Numbered from the stretch's first letter, positions 44,365-54,386 are shown. The stretch is 64,000 nt of DNA from Asticcacaulis excentricus CB 48 (GCF_000175215.2 NC_014817.1:1-64000); one strand, 5' to 3'. Numbers and translations are program-made. The notes: generated by a model not told the origin, from the sequence alone.

Positions 44365-45723
44365 TCAAGAGGACCGTGCCTGTTTTAAGAAAGACTCAAC
44401 CTCGGACTGTAGCTTGCTCGCTTGCTGTGCCAGATGGTTCGCAGACCTGAGCACATATTCCGAAGCCTCAGAGGTGTTGTTTGCGGCCTGATTGACGACG
44501 CCTATGTTCATCGCGACCTCCTGTGTACCATTCGAAACAAGCAAAATATTGCGTGATATTTCGTCCGTGGCGGCCCGTTGCTGGGACACAGAGGAGGCAA
44601 TGGCTGATGCGACCTGATTGAGCTGATCAATAACAATCGTAATGTTTCGGATAGCGTCGACAGACTGCGATGTGGAGGTCTGGATCTCTGATATCTGACG
44701 CTCAATCGATTGAGTGGCGCGCGCCGTTTCGTTCGCGAGCGATTTTACTTCTGTCGCAACGACCGCGAAACCCTTTCCAGCCTCGCCAGCTCTCGCGGCT
44801 TCAATCGTCGCATTGAGCGCGAGAAGATTGGTTTGGCTAGCGATCCCGCTGATAATACCGACGATCTCGCCGATACTATCCGCAGCATGCGATAGGGTTT
44901 CAATTTGTGTGGCCGTAGTGGCTGCCTCTGCCATGGCCTGCGAGGCTATGACCGCCGCGTCACCAACTTGACGGGAAATCTCGCCGATAGAGGCAGCCAA
45001 TTCCTCTGAGGCAGCGGCAACGGTTTGCACGTCGTTCGATGCGCGCTCTGAGACACTGCTTACCGACGCGGATTGCCGTAAAACCTGCTGGGACCGCTCG
45101 GAAAGCTCAGCGGCGGTTCCGCTGAGCCCGGAGGCGCTTTCGCTAACATTGGCAACGATTCCGCCGACAGAAGCTTCAAAGGTATTTGCCAGCGCGGCCA
45201 GAGTCTCCGACCGTTCTCGTTTGCCGGCATCGAGATAAACTGAGATAGCGTAGTCCGTGTCCAGCATAACGGCCTTTACAAGCGCCTTCTGCAATTGCAG
45301 CGCATTTTGAGTTGGCTGCGAGCGAAGGCGGAAAGCGGGCAGGCGCCGCGCGTAACGACGTGCCACGGCTTCAATCATTGCGCACAAAAGAAAATTGTAA
45401 GCGCCGATATACCAGTGCGGTTCTAGCCCTATCTTGTTATGTACCTCTCCTATCTTGGTGACAGAAGTGAGATAGTCGGTACCGAACTTGCCGTTCGTTA
45501 TGAGTTCCCAGTGCTTGAGCTGCATGGCCTTGGCATGCATCATGTGTTGCCGGTTCTTGAAAAACTTTGCCGTTTCTTCAAACCGCGCCACGTGATCGTA
45601 GAAGGCATCAAGGGCCGAAGGCAACTCGCCGAGAATAAACGCCTTATTTGCCCGTAGCGTATCCCGGATATTGCTATCCAGACCGTGAAAGTTCAGGCGC
45701 TGAGAGTTCACAGAGTCAGTCAT
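44365..45723 (-). CDS. Second soluble globin-coupled chemotaxis receptor
   Basis: A 452-residue paralogue of the receptor at 38.1 kb. The protoglobin domain (residues 10-165) contains IGEVHNKIGLEPHWYIGAY with proximal His95. The MCP domain tip NLLALNATIEAARAG is present, there is no membrane segment, and methylation-type helices surround it. AGGA precedes the ATG. It is transcribed away from a tandem-receiver response regulator across an AT-rich gap. Expected function is haem-based gas sensing feeding the chemotaxis phosphorelay. Confidence 0.92.
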   Translation of the reverse strand: MTDSVNSQRLNFHGLDSNIRDTLRANKAFILGELPSALDAFYDHVARFEETAKFFKNRQHMMHAKAMQLKHWELITNGKFGTDYLTSVTKIGEVHNKIGLEPHWYIGAYNFLLCAMIEAVARRYARRLPAFRLRSQPTQNALQLQKALVKAVMLDTDYAISVYLDAGKRERSETLAALANTFEASVGGIVANVSESASGLSGTAAELSERSQQVLRQSASVSSVSERASNDVQTVAAASEELAASIGEISRQVGDAAVIASQAMAEAATTATQIETLSHAADSIGEIVGIISGIASQTNLLALNATIEAARAGEAGKGFAVVATEVKSLANETARATQSIERQISEIQTSTSQSVDAIRNITIVIDQLNQVASAIASSVSQQRAATDEISRNILLVSNGTQEVAMNIGVVNQAANNTSEASEYVLRSANHLAQQASKLQSEVESFLKQARSS

Positions 45724-46324
45724 ATGGGTTCCTGCACGACGCGGTAACTTGCCCGCACAAGTCACTCGAAAAAGGCCCCGCACATGATTCCAGATACAGC
45801 TTGAACGGGCTTTCCCTAGCGTAATTTTCAACCAAATGCGGATGATTGAATGTTTATCATATATCGATTCATGCGGATTGTGAAAATAGATTATGTTATA
45901 ATATAAATAACTAATATTATTTATTAAGCGGTATTAAAAAAATATTTGCAATTAATAAATTATATTTCGTTTTATTATTGTAAAATTTAACAAATGCATA
46001 TTTAACAATTTAATTACTTTGCTTTTATTTTCGTAAGCCCAATCCCCGGGGAAAACAAGGTAAAAAAATGAGACGGAATGAAAAATCCTCAGCGCGCTTT
46101 AGCGGTGAGGTGCGGCCTGCTTAAAGTTGATCTGCCGCAGGCAGGGCCTTGGATCCGAATAGGCCGTATGGGTGCGACAATAACAATCTCAATTTGGCAG
46201 TACGAACGCCGCTCACGGCATTTGGCCTCCGAATACAAAAACAGCCGTCGGCAATTGCGCCTTGCCTCGTCTCACCAAATGGCTCTACGGTCCGTTACAT
46301 AGTGTTACGGAGCGTGATGTCGAT
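45724..46324. other. AT-rich divergent intergenic region
   Basis: About 600 bp between the chemoreceptor and response-regulator genes. From about 45840 to 46030 it is very AT-rich with many TAATTT/TATAAT-like runs, likely holding promoters for one or both directions. No gene is supportable. Confidence 0.5.
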
Positions 46325-47101
46325 ATGCCAAACACCGTTTTGATTCTCGAGGACTCGAAAACACAAGCACTTATTATTGCAGGGCTTTTTGAAAGAAACG
46401 GTTTTAAGGCGGATTTTAGCCATACACGTCATGAGGCACTTCATAAGTTAAGCAGTCGCCGGTATGCCCTTGTCGTCCTAGACGTATTTATCGGAGACGA
46501 GAATACCCTTGACTTCCTCGACCTATACCGAAAGGCGGCGAGGGACGCCCCCATGGCGATCATGACCGCCGGCAGACGAGACATGCCGATGGCGGGAAGC
46601 CAGGCGCTAAATAAGGCTCGCCGCTCACACGTTGATTTCCTTCTCCCAAAACCTTTTGACTTCAATGATGTGCATCAGATTTGCGAGGAGGCCGAGCGGA
46701 TTAGTCGACGTAAGGGGCCAGCCAAACGGATTCTAGTGATTGATGACGATGCCTATGCTCGGATTATGTATCGTAGTTATCTCGAAGAGGAGGGGTTCTA
46801 TGTGGCCGAGAGCACTTCTGTTGAAGACGCTCTGGTCAGGCTGGAGATTACACGCGTAGACGCCATACTTATCGATCTGATCATGCCGGGTGTCGGGGGG
46901 ATCACGGGTATCAAGGTCATTGGAGCCACATGGCCCGATGTACCGATTATCGCCATGACGGGGTATGCTCAAAATCCTGAGACTCTTGCAAAGGCGATAT
47001 CCCGGGGTGCCGTGAGTGCTTTGGCAAAGCCATTTACCAAAGAGGTCCTGCTGAGTGAGTTGAAGAAGGCGCTGAGCGATGACCGGATAGTGGAAATTTA
47101 A
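46325..47101 (+). CDS. Tandem-receiver (REC-REC) response regulator
   Basis: A 258-residue protein made of two CheY-like receiver domains with no output domain. REC1 (residues 4-125) has acidic E9/D10, phospho-acceptor Asp53, Thr81 and Lys109. REC2 (135-255) has D140-D142, Asp184, MTGY and a final Lys-Pro (LAKPF). Both look functional, so it may pass or sink phosphate in a phosphorelay or in chemotaxis adaptation. It is divergent from the globin-coupled receptor, which suggests a link. Confidence 0.88.
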   Translation: MPNTVLILEDSKTQALIIAGLFERNGFKADFSHTRHEALHKLSSRRYALVVLDVFIGDENTLDFLDLYRKAARDAPMAIMTAGRRDMPMAGSQALNKARRSHVDFLLPKPFDFNDVHQICEEAERISRRKGPAKRILVIDDDAYARIMYRSYLEEEGFYVAESTSVEDALVRLEITRVDAILIDLIMPGVGGITGIKVIGATWPDVPIIAMTGYAQNPETLAKAISRGAVSALAKPFTKEVLLSELKKALSDDRIVEI

Positions 47102-47173
47102 GCCGTGTCATTTGCTCCTGTCCCAGGACTGGTCTGAAACACAGCCGGTGCTTTCGCTTTAACCCAAGGCCCT

Positions 47174-47698
47174 TCATGGCACGGTGTGCTCATGTTTATC
47201 GAGCCAACGCAGCCGCGTGAGGTTCAGCTCGATCGCCAGTTCAATTCGGGGGCGTTCGACCGGGTCAAGGGTTTGCATGTAGGTTTCCATAGACTGGATT
47301 TCGTCCTCTATGGTTTGCCGCAATCGGGGGAGGGCTTCCTCCCGGCGTGCGCGGGTCAGTTGGGACCACATCCCGGCACGCAGGCGGAAGGGATCAAGGC
47401 CAACGCTCGAGGCCCGGGGGAGGTCACAGATCCAGTTTTCCAATCTCGTGATCCCAAGGGCTGTCAGAGACAAAAGACTGGTCCGCCGGCCCGAACCGGT
47501 TGGCTCTGACATAATAAGCCCGCGTTCGGTCAGGCGACGGATAGCAGGGTATACAGCACCGGCGCTCCCCCGCCACTCCAGCGACCGCGAGTCCTGAAAG
47601 GCCATGCGTACCTTGAAGGCCGTCCTAGCCGCCCGGTGATGGATCTCCGACAGGATGGCCCCTTCGAGTTCGGTGAGGCTTTCTTGCAAAATATTCAT
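47174..47698 (-). CDS. PadR-family transcriptional regulator
   Basis: A 174-residue PadR-type repressor with an N-terminal winged helix (about residues 8-85: LTELEGAILSEIHHRAARTAFKV, SAGAVYPAIRRLTERGLI, GRRTSLLSLTALG) and a C-terminal helical dimerisation region. It is divergent from an exported aspartyl-protease-like gene with 59 bp between them and is likely its regulator. Confidence 0.85.
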   Translation of the reverse strand: MNILQESLTELEGAILSEIHHRAARTAFKVRMAFQDSRSLEWRGSAGAVYPAIRRLTERGLIMSEPTGSGRRTSLLSLTALGITRLENWICDLPRASSVGLDPFRLRAGMWSQLTRARREEALPRLRQTIEDEIQSMETYMQTLDPVERPRIELAIELNLTRLRWLDKHEHTVP

Positions 47699-47757
47699 TT
47701 GACCTATTCAGTTGTAATGGTGCTAATCGGACTATTGTGTCTTAGAAAGGTATCTCA

Positions 47758-48639
47758 ATGTTCGTGCCGACTCTAAAGTGTGCGCTCTGGCTCTCATGTC
47801 TGGCCTGGGGCAGCCTAACGTCTAGCTTTGCCTCTGCGCAAGGTGCTTCCCCGACCCCAACCCCGCCACCCGCCCGGATACCGTTGTACGTCTCGGACGG
47901 GCGGGCCTTGCTGATGATGCGCGTCAATGGGGGCCACCCGGCACCTGTGGTCTTTGACACCGGAACAAATGGTAATCTGCTTTACAAGTCCTACGCAGAC
48001 TACCTCGGCGTTCCGAACGTTGGCCCCTCAAACTCGGTTGACGGAAGCACTGGCTTACCCGTTCCCGGTTATACGACCCGACTTTCCGGCGTAACCTTAG
48101 GCGGCTATGCCATAGCGGAGGGGCCAGCGACCGTCTTTGAGTTCAGGGATGAGGACGAGGTGGGCATTTTCGGTCCCAACAGCTTCCCCGGTAAGCTCGT
48201 CGAAATGGATCTGGCACATGGAGAACTGAGAATAGTCGATCCCGTCTCGCCATTATCACCCAAAGATCCGGGCCATGCATACTCACAAGATGAGAGGCTT
48301 CCTGTTGTGACACTGGACCTTCCCGGTGCCTCAGTTGAAGCGACGCTCGACACCGGCAATGACAGCGCTTTCCTGTTGCCCCTCTCGCTCGCCAGCCAGA
48401 TCAAACTCAAAAGCGAGCTCCGTAAAATAGGGATCGCCACCTCTGCGGCTGGCACGCAACCGGTTTATGAGGCCGTCGCGGATGGTCCTGTCCGTGTTGG
48501 CGGGGTGGTGGTCGATAGTCCTGTCGTGCGGTTCATAAAAGGAGGGACAGCTAATGTCGGGTTGCCGACGATGCGAAAACTGAGGTTCGTTTTTGACCCG
48601 ACCAATGAACTGACCTGGGTGCTCCCCAAAAAGGATTAG
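47758..48639 (+). CDS. Exported retropepsin-like aspartyl protease family protein
   Basis: A 293-residue protein with a signal peptide ending SAQG and two aspartyl-protease-like lobes, each with a DTG motif: VVFDTGTNGNL (Asp67) and ATLDTGNDSAFL (Asp198). Having both lobes in one chain resembles pepsin-like architecture built from retropepsin-type units. Bacterial members are poorly studied. It is followed by an exported serine hydrolase and an NTF2-like protein. Confidence 0.82.
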   Translation: MFVPTLKCALWLSCLAWGSLTSSFASAQGASPTPTPPPARIPLYVSDGRALLMMRVNGGHPAPVVFDTGTNGNLLYKSYADYLGVPNVGPSNSVDGSTGLPVPGYTTRLSGVTLGGYAIAEGPATVFEFRDEDEVGIFGPNSFPGKLVEMDLAHGELRIVDPVSPLSPKDPGHAYSQDERLPVVTLDLPGASVEATLDTGNDSAFLLPLSLASQIKLKSELRKIGIATSAAGTQPVYEAVADGPVRVGGVVVDSPVVRFIKGGTANVGLPTMRKLRFVFDPTNELTWVLPKKD

Positions 48640-48813
48640 ATGAGGAAAGTTAAAGCTGGCGTCTTAAAAGCCTGTTCGCGTCTTTGACGGGACAATTGAA
48701 ATTCTTATCGCGGTTCGCCTCTCCAAGGCGTCTCCGCGGTTCATTGCCGGCAAATGTAGCCGGATGGCTCAATCGGTACTGTGAGCACGCCAGAATCTGC
48801 GTAGGTGTAAGGT

Positions 48814-49905
48814 ATGAAAGATAATGTTGCTGCGTTATCAAAACGAACGGTTCTCTGCGGTGCCGTCTCCGTATTGGTACATGCCTCACTGGCGAAAGCC
48901 GGGTCGGGCGTCGCTTTACCGGATATGATCCAGACGTTGCGCGAGCACCGTGTGGAGAGTGCATCGGTTGCGCTGATCCGTAACGGTCGCCTGGTCGCGG
49001 CAGAGGCCTGGGGTATGGCGGGACCTAACCATGCGGCGACCGTTGCCACACGCTACAATCTGGCTTCGCTGACCAAGCCCCTGACCGCAGAGATCATCCT
49101 GCGACTCGTATCGGCGGGCAAACTCTCGCTGGATGAGCCGATGGATGCGTACTGGAGCGATCCCGATTTAGCGAGCGACCCTCGACGGAAGAGCCTCACG
49201 GTTCGCATGGCGTTGAGCCATCGCGCCGGATTACCGAACTGGCGCGATGCCAAGGGCCTTGCCTTTGATCACGACCCGGGGACGACGACAGGCTATTCGG
49301 GCGAAGGCTACCAGTATGCGGCACGCTATGCTGAGCATCGGACAGGGCAGTCATTCGAATCCCTCGCCCAGCGCTGGCTCTTTATGCCAGCCCACATGCG
49401 TTCGTCGGGATATGTATCTACACAGGGGGTGTCAGGCCCGGTCGCCACGCCTTATGATGACATGGGCAGGACCATACCGGTTGAACCCGTCACCCATTAC
49501 AACGCTGCTGATCTGGTCCACGCCACCGCCAGCGATTACGCGCGCTTTCTTATCGCTGTATGGCAAGACAAGGGCCTGTCCTCGGCGGTTGCCACGGAAC
49601 GCAGCCGGTCTCAGGCGGATCTGTATCCCCAGACGTGTGGCGGTGCGAAAGCGGCCACCTGTCCGCCGTGGATCGGCTTCGGCCTGGGGTGGCAACTCCT
49701 CGGGTTTCCCGGCGGTACGACCCTGTTGCATACGGGTAAGGATGCGGGTGCATTTACCTTTGCGACCATCGATCGGGCCAATGGGGATGGGATTGTCATC
49801 CTCACCAATAGCGATAATGGATGGCGCCTTATTCTGCCGCTTCTTGAGCGCACGCGCAGCCAGCCTAAACTGATCGACTTTCTGCGCGGTCAAATGAACG
49901 GATAG
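48814..49905 (+). CDS. Serine hydrolase of the class C beta-lactamase family
   Basis: A 363-residue exported hydrolase. The SxxK motif is Ser85-Leu-Thr-Lys88 in LASLTKPLTAE, a YxN-equivalent Tyr lies in GYSGEGYQYAARYAE, and the third motif is HTGKDAG near the C-terminus. Such proteins are esterases, peptidases or true AmpC-like enzymes; the missing KTG (HTG here) argues for an esterase or peptidase. The next gene begins 10 nt downstream. Confidence 0.88.
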   Translation: MKDNVAALSKRTVLCGAVSVLVHASLAKAGSGVALPDMIQTLREHRVESASVALIRNGRLVAAEAWGMAGPNHAATVATRYNLASLTKPLTAEIILRLVSAGKLSLDEPMDAYWSDPDLASDPRRKSLTVRMALSHRAGLPNWRDAKGLAFDHDPGTTTGYSGEGYQYAARYAEHRTGQSFESLAQRWLFMPAHMRSSGYVSTQGVSGPVATPYDDMGRTIPVEPVTHYNAADLVHATASDYARFLIAVWQDKGLSSAVATERSRSQADLYPQTCGGAKAATCPPWIGFGLGWQLLGFPGGTTLLHTGKDAGAFTFATIDRANGDGIVILTNSDNGWRLILPLLERTRSQPKLIDFLRGQMNG

Positions 49906-49915
49906 GACTCTCATT

Positions 49916-50392
49916 ATGACGACTGCAATTGCCATCGCCGCGGCTTTACTGGCGACCCCCGCCGATCTGCCCAGTGATCCGCTAACCACTGAAATCCGCG
50001 CGCTCGATGCGAAAGTGTTCGACGCCTATAACCACTGTGACCTCGAGACCTTCTCAGCCTATTTTGATCCCAAAGTTGCCTTTTATCATGATACGGGCGG
50101 GGCGACGTTTGACCGCGACGCCGTGGTAGACGGGGTTCGCAAATACATATGCTGCAAGGTGAAGCGGGAGCTGATAACAGAAGGCTTCCACGTCTATCCC
50201 ATCAAAGACTATGGTGCTATCGAGGAAGGGGAGCATCGGTTTTGCGAGATGGCCACCGGTCAATGTGAGGGCATAGCCAAGTTCGTGATGGTCTGGGCGA
50301 AGCGGGATGGGGCATGGCAAATCACCAGCGTCCTCAGCTATGGCCATCGCGCCGCGACGGCCGCGGAACAAACGAAAGCCGCTGACCAATAG
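49916..50392 (+). CDS. NTF2-like (DUF4440) protein
   Basis: A 158-residue protein with a short N-terminal hydrophobic leader and an NTF2-like fold (LDAKVFDAYNHCDLETFSAYF, then VFYHD-type and the final strand AWQITSVLSYGHR). It probably forms an operon with the preceding serine hydrolase. A truncated second copy lies at 53175-53330, beyond two other genes, so this family has been duplicated and lost locally. Confidence 0.8.
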   Translation: MTTAIAIAAALLATPADLPSDPLTTEIRALDAKVFDAYNHCDLETFSAYFDPKVAFYHDTGGATFDRDAVVDGVRKYICCKVKRELITEGFHVYPIKDYGAIEEGEHRFCEMATGQCEGIAKFVMVWAKRDGAWQITSVLSYGHRAATAAEQTKAADQ

Positions 50393-50693
50393 TGGATAAA
50401 CTGCTGTAACGGCTTTTGTGAGAGGCGAGGCGTAAGGATGTGATTATTGTTTGTTCCGGTCCCGCTGTGTCACCCGGTTTCCTCGCTAAGGAAGTGGGGC
50501 GTCGCGCGCGGTCACTTTTCAGTTGTTAGATGCCGAGGCAGTGGCCCGACTTTAACTCAGAATGAGCTGCCGACGGTTTGGTTGGGGAAACTTATCCATC
50601 GTCTCCAGACGCTTCTTACGCCATCCGTGTGTTTCGCCTTGCGTCGGTCGCTCGTGACCACAAATCACCCATGGCTTAGGTTACGGTCGCGCC

Positions 50694-50793
50694 TAGAGCG
50701 GGATGATTTTAAGTGGAAGCATCATCCCGCTCTAAATTTCTGTTTTGTCGCGCAATTTTTCCGAAAAGTGGTTTCCACTTTATCGGATTGCGC
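50694..50793. repeat. Palindromic intergenic repeat unit (two hairpins)
   Basis: A perfect 14-bp inverted repeat (50694-50707 with 50721-50734, TAGAGCGGGATGAT arms) is followed by a second imperfect hairpin (50750-50793, GCGCAA...TTGCGC arms around AAGTGG-TTT-CCACTT). The first arm with its flank repeats at 41178-41202 with one mismatch. The array sits between convergent genes and may act as a bidirectional terminator. The preceding 50393-50693 shows no gene. Confidence 0.75.
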
Positions 50794-50794
50794 T

Positions 50795-51835
50795 CTAGGG
50801 CTCGTGCCCCATATTTATGTGGCGCTGGCGCGTCGTCTCATCAAGTCTTAGGAAACGGGCGGCATTGTTATAGAGAATGTCGCGTTTTTGTCCGGCGCTG
50901 AGGAAAGGGGCCTCATTGATTACGGCAATTCCTCGCTCGATAGTTTCCGGCCAGACCATCTGATCGCTGCCAAACATAACGCGGTCGCCGAAGCCACCAT
51001 CGATCAGCGCCTGTAGATAGCGGTAGAAGGCGGGCCTGGGTTGCGAGTATACGATCACGCCCGTATCCACGTAGACTTGAGGGTGGGCGTATAAAAGAGC
51101 CAGGGTATCATCCAGCATTGGAAAGCCGGCATGCATGATGTTCACCCGTAGCTTCGGGTGTTTGACAAGGACGTCTTCCATGAGAAGGGGATTGCTTAGG
51201 CTGGCGCGGTAACCAGAGCCCGGCAAATAGGCAACGCCCATGGGGCCCGGGCCTATGTGTATTGAGACCGGAAGGTCATTTGCCTCAGCGGCTACCCATA
51301 TCGGTTCCAGTCTTGGATCGTTCGGCGCTATACCGTCGTATTGCGGACCCAACTCGCCGACGACCGTAATGTTACCGGCCGCTTTGGCGGCGGCAAGCTC
51401 CTGTGTCAGGCTGTTTTTCGGGGGCATGTTTGGCATAAGGCTTGGGAGCACACGTTCTGGTGCTTGCTTACGCCACTTCGCAACCATCACCGCACGCCCA
51501 CTCACGACGCCGATAATGTTATTACGCTTCATGATGTCGATGGACTTTGTCATGACCTCGTCATCGGTCAAAGGTGACCAAACAGGGTCTTTGCAGGTCG
51601 GGTGTTTGAACCAGGATATGAAGCTTGACATAAAATCCTGTGTTTGATCCCATCGTGGCATCTGCTCAAACGGGCTGCACATGGCCAATGGGGGCGGGCC
51701 TTCCTCGTCAGCCGCCATCGCGTGCATATGCATGTCAATAATAGGCAGTTTCCCGGTCCCTGCCGCCGGCGCAGCGCTGACCGGGGCGGCGGTAAGAGCC
51801 GTAAGGAATACGGCATTTATGAACATGGTGCGCAT
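50795..51835 (-). CDS. Exported amidohydrolase-family protein
   Basis: A 346-residue metal-dependent hydrolase with a signal peptide (ending VSAAPAA) and a TIM-barrel amidohydrolase core: DMHMH at about residues 34-38, a conserved His in VSIHIGPGPMG, VNIMHAGFPMLDD, and MFGSDQMVWP near the C-terminus. These resemble the LigW/ACMSD-like amidohydrolase-2 group. It may act on aromatic carboxylates or lactones, but the substrate is unknown. An AraC regulator lies upstream on the same strand. Confidence 0.85.
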   Translation of the reverse strand: MRTMFINAVFLTALTAAPVSAAPAAGTGKLPIIDMHMHAMAADEEGPPPLAMCSPFEQMPRWDQTQDFMSSFISWFKHPTCKDPVWSPLTDDEVMTKSIDIMKRNNIIGVVSGRAVMVAKWRKQAPERVLPSLMPNMPPKNSLTQELAAAKAAGNITVVGELGPQYDGIAPNDPRLEPIWVAAEANDLPVSIHIGPGPMGVAYLPGSGYRASLSNPLLMEDVLVKHPKLRVNIMHAGFPMLDDTLALLYAHPQVYVDTGVIVYSQPRPAFYRYLQALIDGGFGDRVMFGSDQMVWPETIERGIAVINEAPFLSAGQKRDILYNNAARFLRLDETTRQRHINMGHEP

Positions 51836-52043
51836 ATGAACCCTTTATGTGTCGGTTGACGGGCTAGCCATTATCGGAACGCCTGGACTTGGGCTGGGGC
51901 CAAAGCCTGTGTTGTAAAAAGGTGGACCGTAGTCCACGTGACCCTTCCGAATTCGCCCGAAGCGACTGGAGGGAATGGGATTTGACTTTAGCTGCCCCTC
52001 GGGATCGGACCATTGTCAAACGCACAAAATAACGCGTGCAAAG

Positions 52044-53018
52044 TCATGTCATCCGCTTGGTGCGAATGAGCGCCCGTGTATCGCCCGGACTTTGTTCATA
52101 GCGGCGCTTATAAGCCCGGAAAAAGACCACGTAGTCCTGAAAGCCGCAAAGTGCGGCGATAGTCTGAGCCGTGAGACTTAAGCACGCGGGATCCTGGAGC
52201 AGACAGTGCGCCCGTTCGCATCGCGTTTCACTCACAAGTCGGCTGAAATGCGTGCCCTGTATTTGGAGTATGTGCTGAACCTGTCTCTCAGACAAATTCA
52301 GCAGGCGGGCTGTCAGTGGCAGTGTCAGGGTGGGCAATGCCAAATGGCGGCGGACGATGCGCCGTACCGCTAAATATTGCGCCGTGTGAGCGTCGTCACG
52401 CATTTGGGTTTCAACGGCGCCCACCCACATCGCAGTAAGCTCGCAGATATGGCGCGAGACACTCTGCACTTGGTCCGCGCCTAAGTGCTCGGCTTCATCA
52501 GACAACATTCGGCTATATCCGAGAAGCAAGCGATAGACGGGGGACGTGAAGTCATGCCTGTAGCCCACTTTATCGTGAACAGGTGTGGCCCAGGACTCAA
52601 AATGTGTTTTTGGCAGAATGAGGGTTATGACCTCTCCTGAGTGTGAGCCATCCAGGATTTGGGGGTGATCTTGCGTTAAAAATACGCCTTCGTTTGCCTT
52701 CAGAACAATATCGCGCCCAAGTTGCGCAGTGCGCATATCCGACTGCCCAATATTAAAGAAGAGGGTCAACCGATCGTCGTTGTCTGCCACTATGTGGCGC
52801 ATGTCACGTTTGAGTATCAGGCTTGTCGCACGTGCCCGACTGATCATTTGTTGCGGTGGCACCACCAGTTCGGTGGCTGCGTAAAAACCATCGCAGTCCG
52901 GCACTGTCGCCTCGCCATTATATCCACCCTCCATAAGGCTCTCAGCCCATGCCCTTGCGCGAGCGGCTGGAGATAGACGGGCAGGCAACTGGCTCGAAGA
53001 GAATGTAAATCTGGACAT
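52044..53018 (-). CDS. AraC-family transcriptional regulator
   Basis: A 324-residue regulator with an AraC-binding-like N-terminal region similar to the OruR/FeaR style (about residues 40-190) and a C-terminal HTH pair (LTARLLNLSERQVQHILQIQG and IAALCGFQDYVVFFRAYKRRYEQSP, about 220-320). The preferred start is the ATG at 53018; a GTG at 53027 is also possible. It is oriented towards the amidohydrolase gene with about 210 bp between them and may control it. Confidence 0.87.
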   Translation of the reverse strand: MSRFTFSSSQLPARLSPAARARAWAESLMEGGYNGEATVPDCDGFYAATELVVPPQQMISRARATSLILKRDMRHIVADNDDRLTLFFNIGQSDMRTAQLGRDIVLKANEGVFLTQDHPQILDGSHSGEVITLILPKTHFESWATPVHDKVGYRHDFTSPVYRLLLGYSRMLSDEAEHLGADQVQSVSRHICELTAMWVGAVETQMRDDAHTAQYLAVRRIVRRHLALPTLTLPLTARLLNLSERQVQHILQIQGTHFSRLVSETRCERAHCLLQDPACLSLTAQTIAALCGFQDYVVFFRAYKRRYEQSPGDTRALIRTKRMT

Positions 53019-53174
53019 TGCCCCCACCGGTCCCGATTGATCGCAAGCAGAATTGGATAGATACCGAAGTTATTGTCAAGCGATCACGCAAAGACAGAAA
53101 GCGAGAACCTAATATCCGTCGAAACAGATACCCAACCCTCCGTCATTTTCTGATCGACGATGATTGACGCGTTC

Positions 53175-53330
53175 AAGCATCGGTTTTGCGAGTTAGCCAC
53201 CGGACAATGTGAGGGCATCACCAGGTTTGTGATGGTCTGCACGAAGCAGGATGGGGCGTGGCAGATCACCAGCTCAGCTACTCATCGTGTCGCGACACCG
53301 GAGGAACAAGCGAAGGCAGTCAGCCAGTAG
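53175..53330 (+). pseudogene. Truncated duplicate of the NTF2-like gene at 49.9 kb
   Basis: About 52 codons match the C-terminal third of the NTF2-like protein: HRFCELATGQCEGI, RFVMVCTKQDGAWQITS, then THRVAT and ending KAVSQ followed by TAG. The intact gene reads HRFCEMATGQCEGI and AWQITSVLSYGHR; the copy has lost about two or three codons after AWQITS. No N-terminal portion remains. The rest of 53019-53621 contains no gene. Confidence 0.75.
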
Positions 53331-53621
53331 CAAGCGGTAATCTTCTCGTCTGTAGCCGAGCGCAAGAAGGATGTTGTAAAAGGTAGGTTTTTACCAAAGC
53401 CCTTACTAGGCCGAAATAACCTAAACCAGAGGCGCCAGCTGGCCATCACAGACGAACAATCTGTAGCGCGAAATCCTCACTCGATTGCAATCCTCGCGTT
53501 TATTTTTGAATCCGCTTCTCATTTTCAATTAAAGCGGGTAGCGTTGTGCCAGTACCGCCGGTAGTGCGCCGGGGCGTGGGAGACCGAAAAAGCCACTCCG
53601 GACAGTTGCGTTGGACATCCA

Positions 53622-54386
53622 ATGGCTACGGAGACGGTCATGCTTTATGCAAACGGTCAGTATTCCCTTGAGCAGTTTATCGACGACACAAGCCGCGTCC
53701 GCTCCGTTGAGCGCTTGTTCGTGGTCTTCATCGAGGCCATGGCGCATCTTGGCTTCGACCGGGTGAATTTCTCCGTCATGCGCGACATGGATCTGGACGC
53801 GTCTGCGCAGGGCTTCGGCCTTATCAGCACCTATCCTACCGTCTGGCAGGACTACTATGCCCATAACGGCCTGGCGCGTATCGATCCCGTCGTCAAATGG
53901 GCGGTGGGTTCCGTGCGCCCCTTTCGGTGGGCGGATATAGAGCATGAGGCGGAACTCACCCGTCGTCAAAGGCAATTCCTGCGCGAAGCCGAAGCGGGCG
54001 GATTATACAATGGCATTGGTGTGCCGTTCCCCGGCCCGAAGACCCTGAGGGGTGGCATCGCCCTGGCGACCTCTGTCAGAAAGGCCAGACCGATGGAAAA
54101 CCTCGATGTCCTTGCGGCCTACTGCCATCACTTTTACGCCGTCTATAAGCGCCTGGTGCCCCCGGGACTGAGGCTTTCCCCCGCCGCCGCCTCACTCACC
54201 CGGACTGAGCAGGAGGTCCTGTTCCGCCTGGCCCACGGCCTGTCGAACGAAATCATCGCTGATCGCCTGAGCATCAAGGCCGGATCGGTCGATTTCCATG
54301 TGCAGAACATTTTCCGCAAGTTCGGCGTCAATAACCGCACCGCCGCAGCGATGAAGGGGCTGATGGGTGGGTATATCGAGCTTTGA
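53622..54386 (+). CDS. LuxR-type quorum-sensing regulator
   Basis: A 254-residue acyl-homoserine-lactone receptor. The autoinducer-binding domain (about residues 20-165) retains the usual ligand residues: W and Y in VWQDYY, Asp-Pro in RIDPV, W in FRWADI, and Gly in LYNGIGVP. The GerE/LuxR HTH (about 190-250) reads LTRTEQEVLFRLAHGLSNEIIADRL...VDFHVQNIFRKFGVNNRTAA. It precedes luxI in the same orientation, separated by about 120 bp that contain a lux-box-like dyad. Confidence 0.93.
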   Translation: MATETVMLYANGQYSLEQFIDDTSRVRSVERLFVVFIEAMAHLGFDRVNFSVMRDMDLDASAQGFGLISTYPTVWQDYYAHNGLARIDPVVKWAVGSVRPFRWADIEHEAELTRRQRQFLREAEAGGLYNGIGVPFPGPKTLRGGIALATSVRKARPMENLDVLAAYCHHFYAVYKRLVPPGLRLSPAAASLTRTEQEVLFRLAHGLSNEIIADRLSIKAGSVDFHVQNIFRKFGVNNRTAAAMKGLMGGYIEL

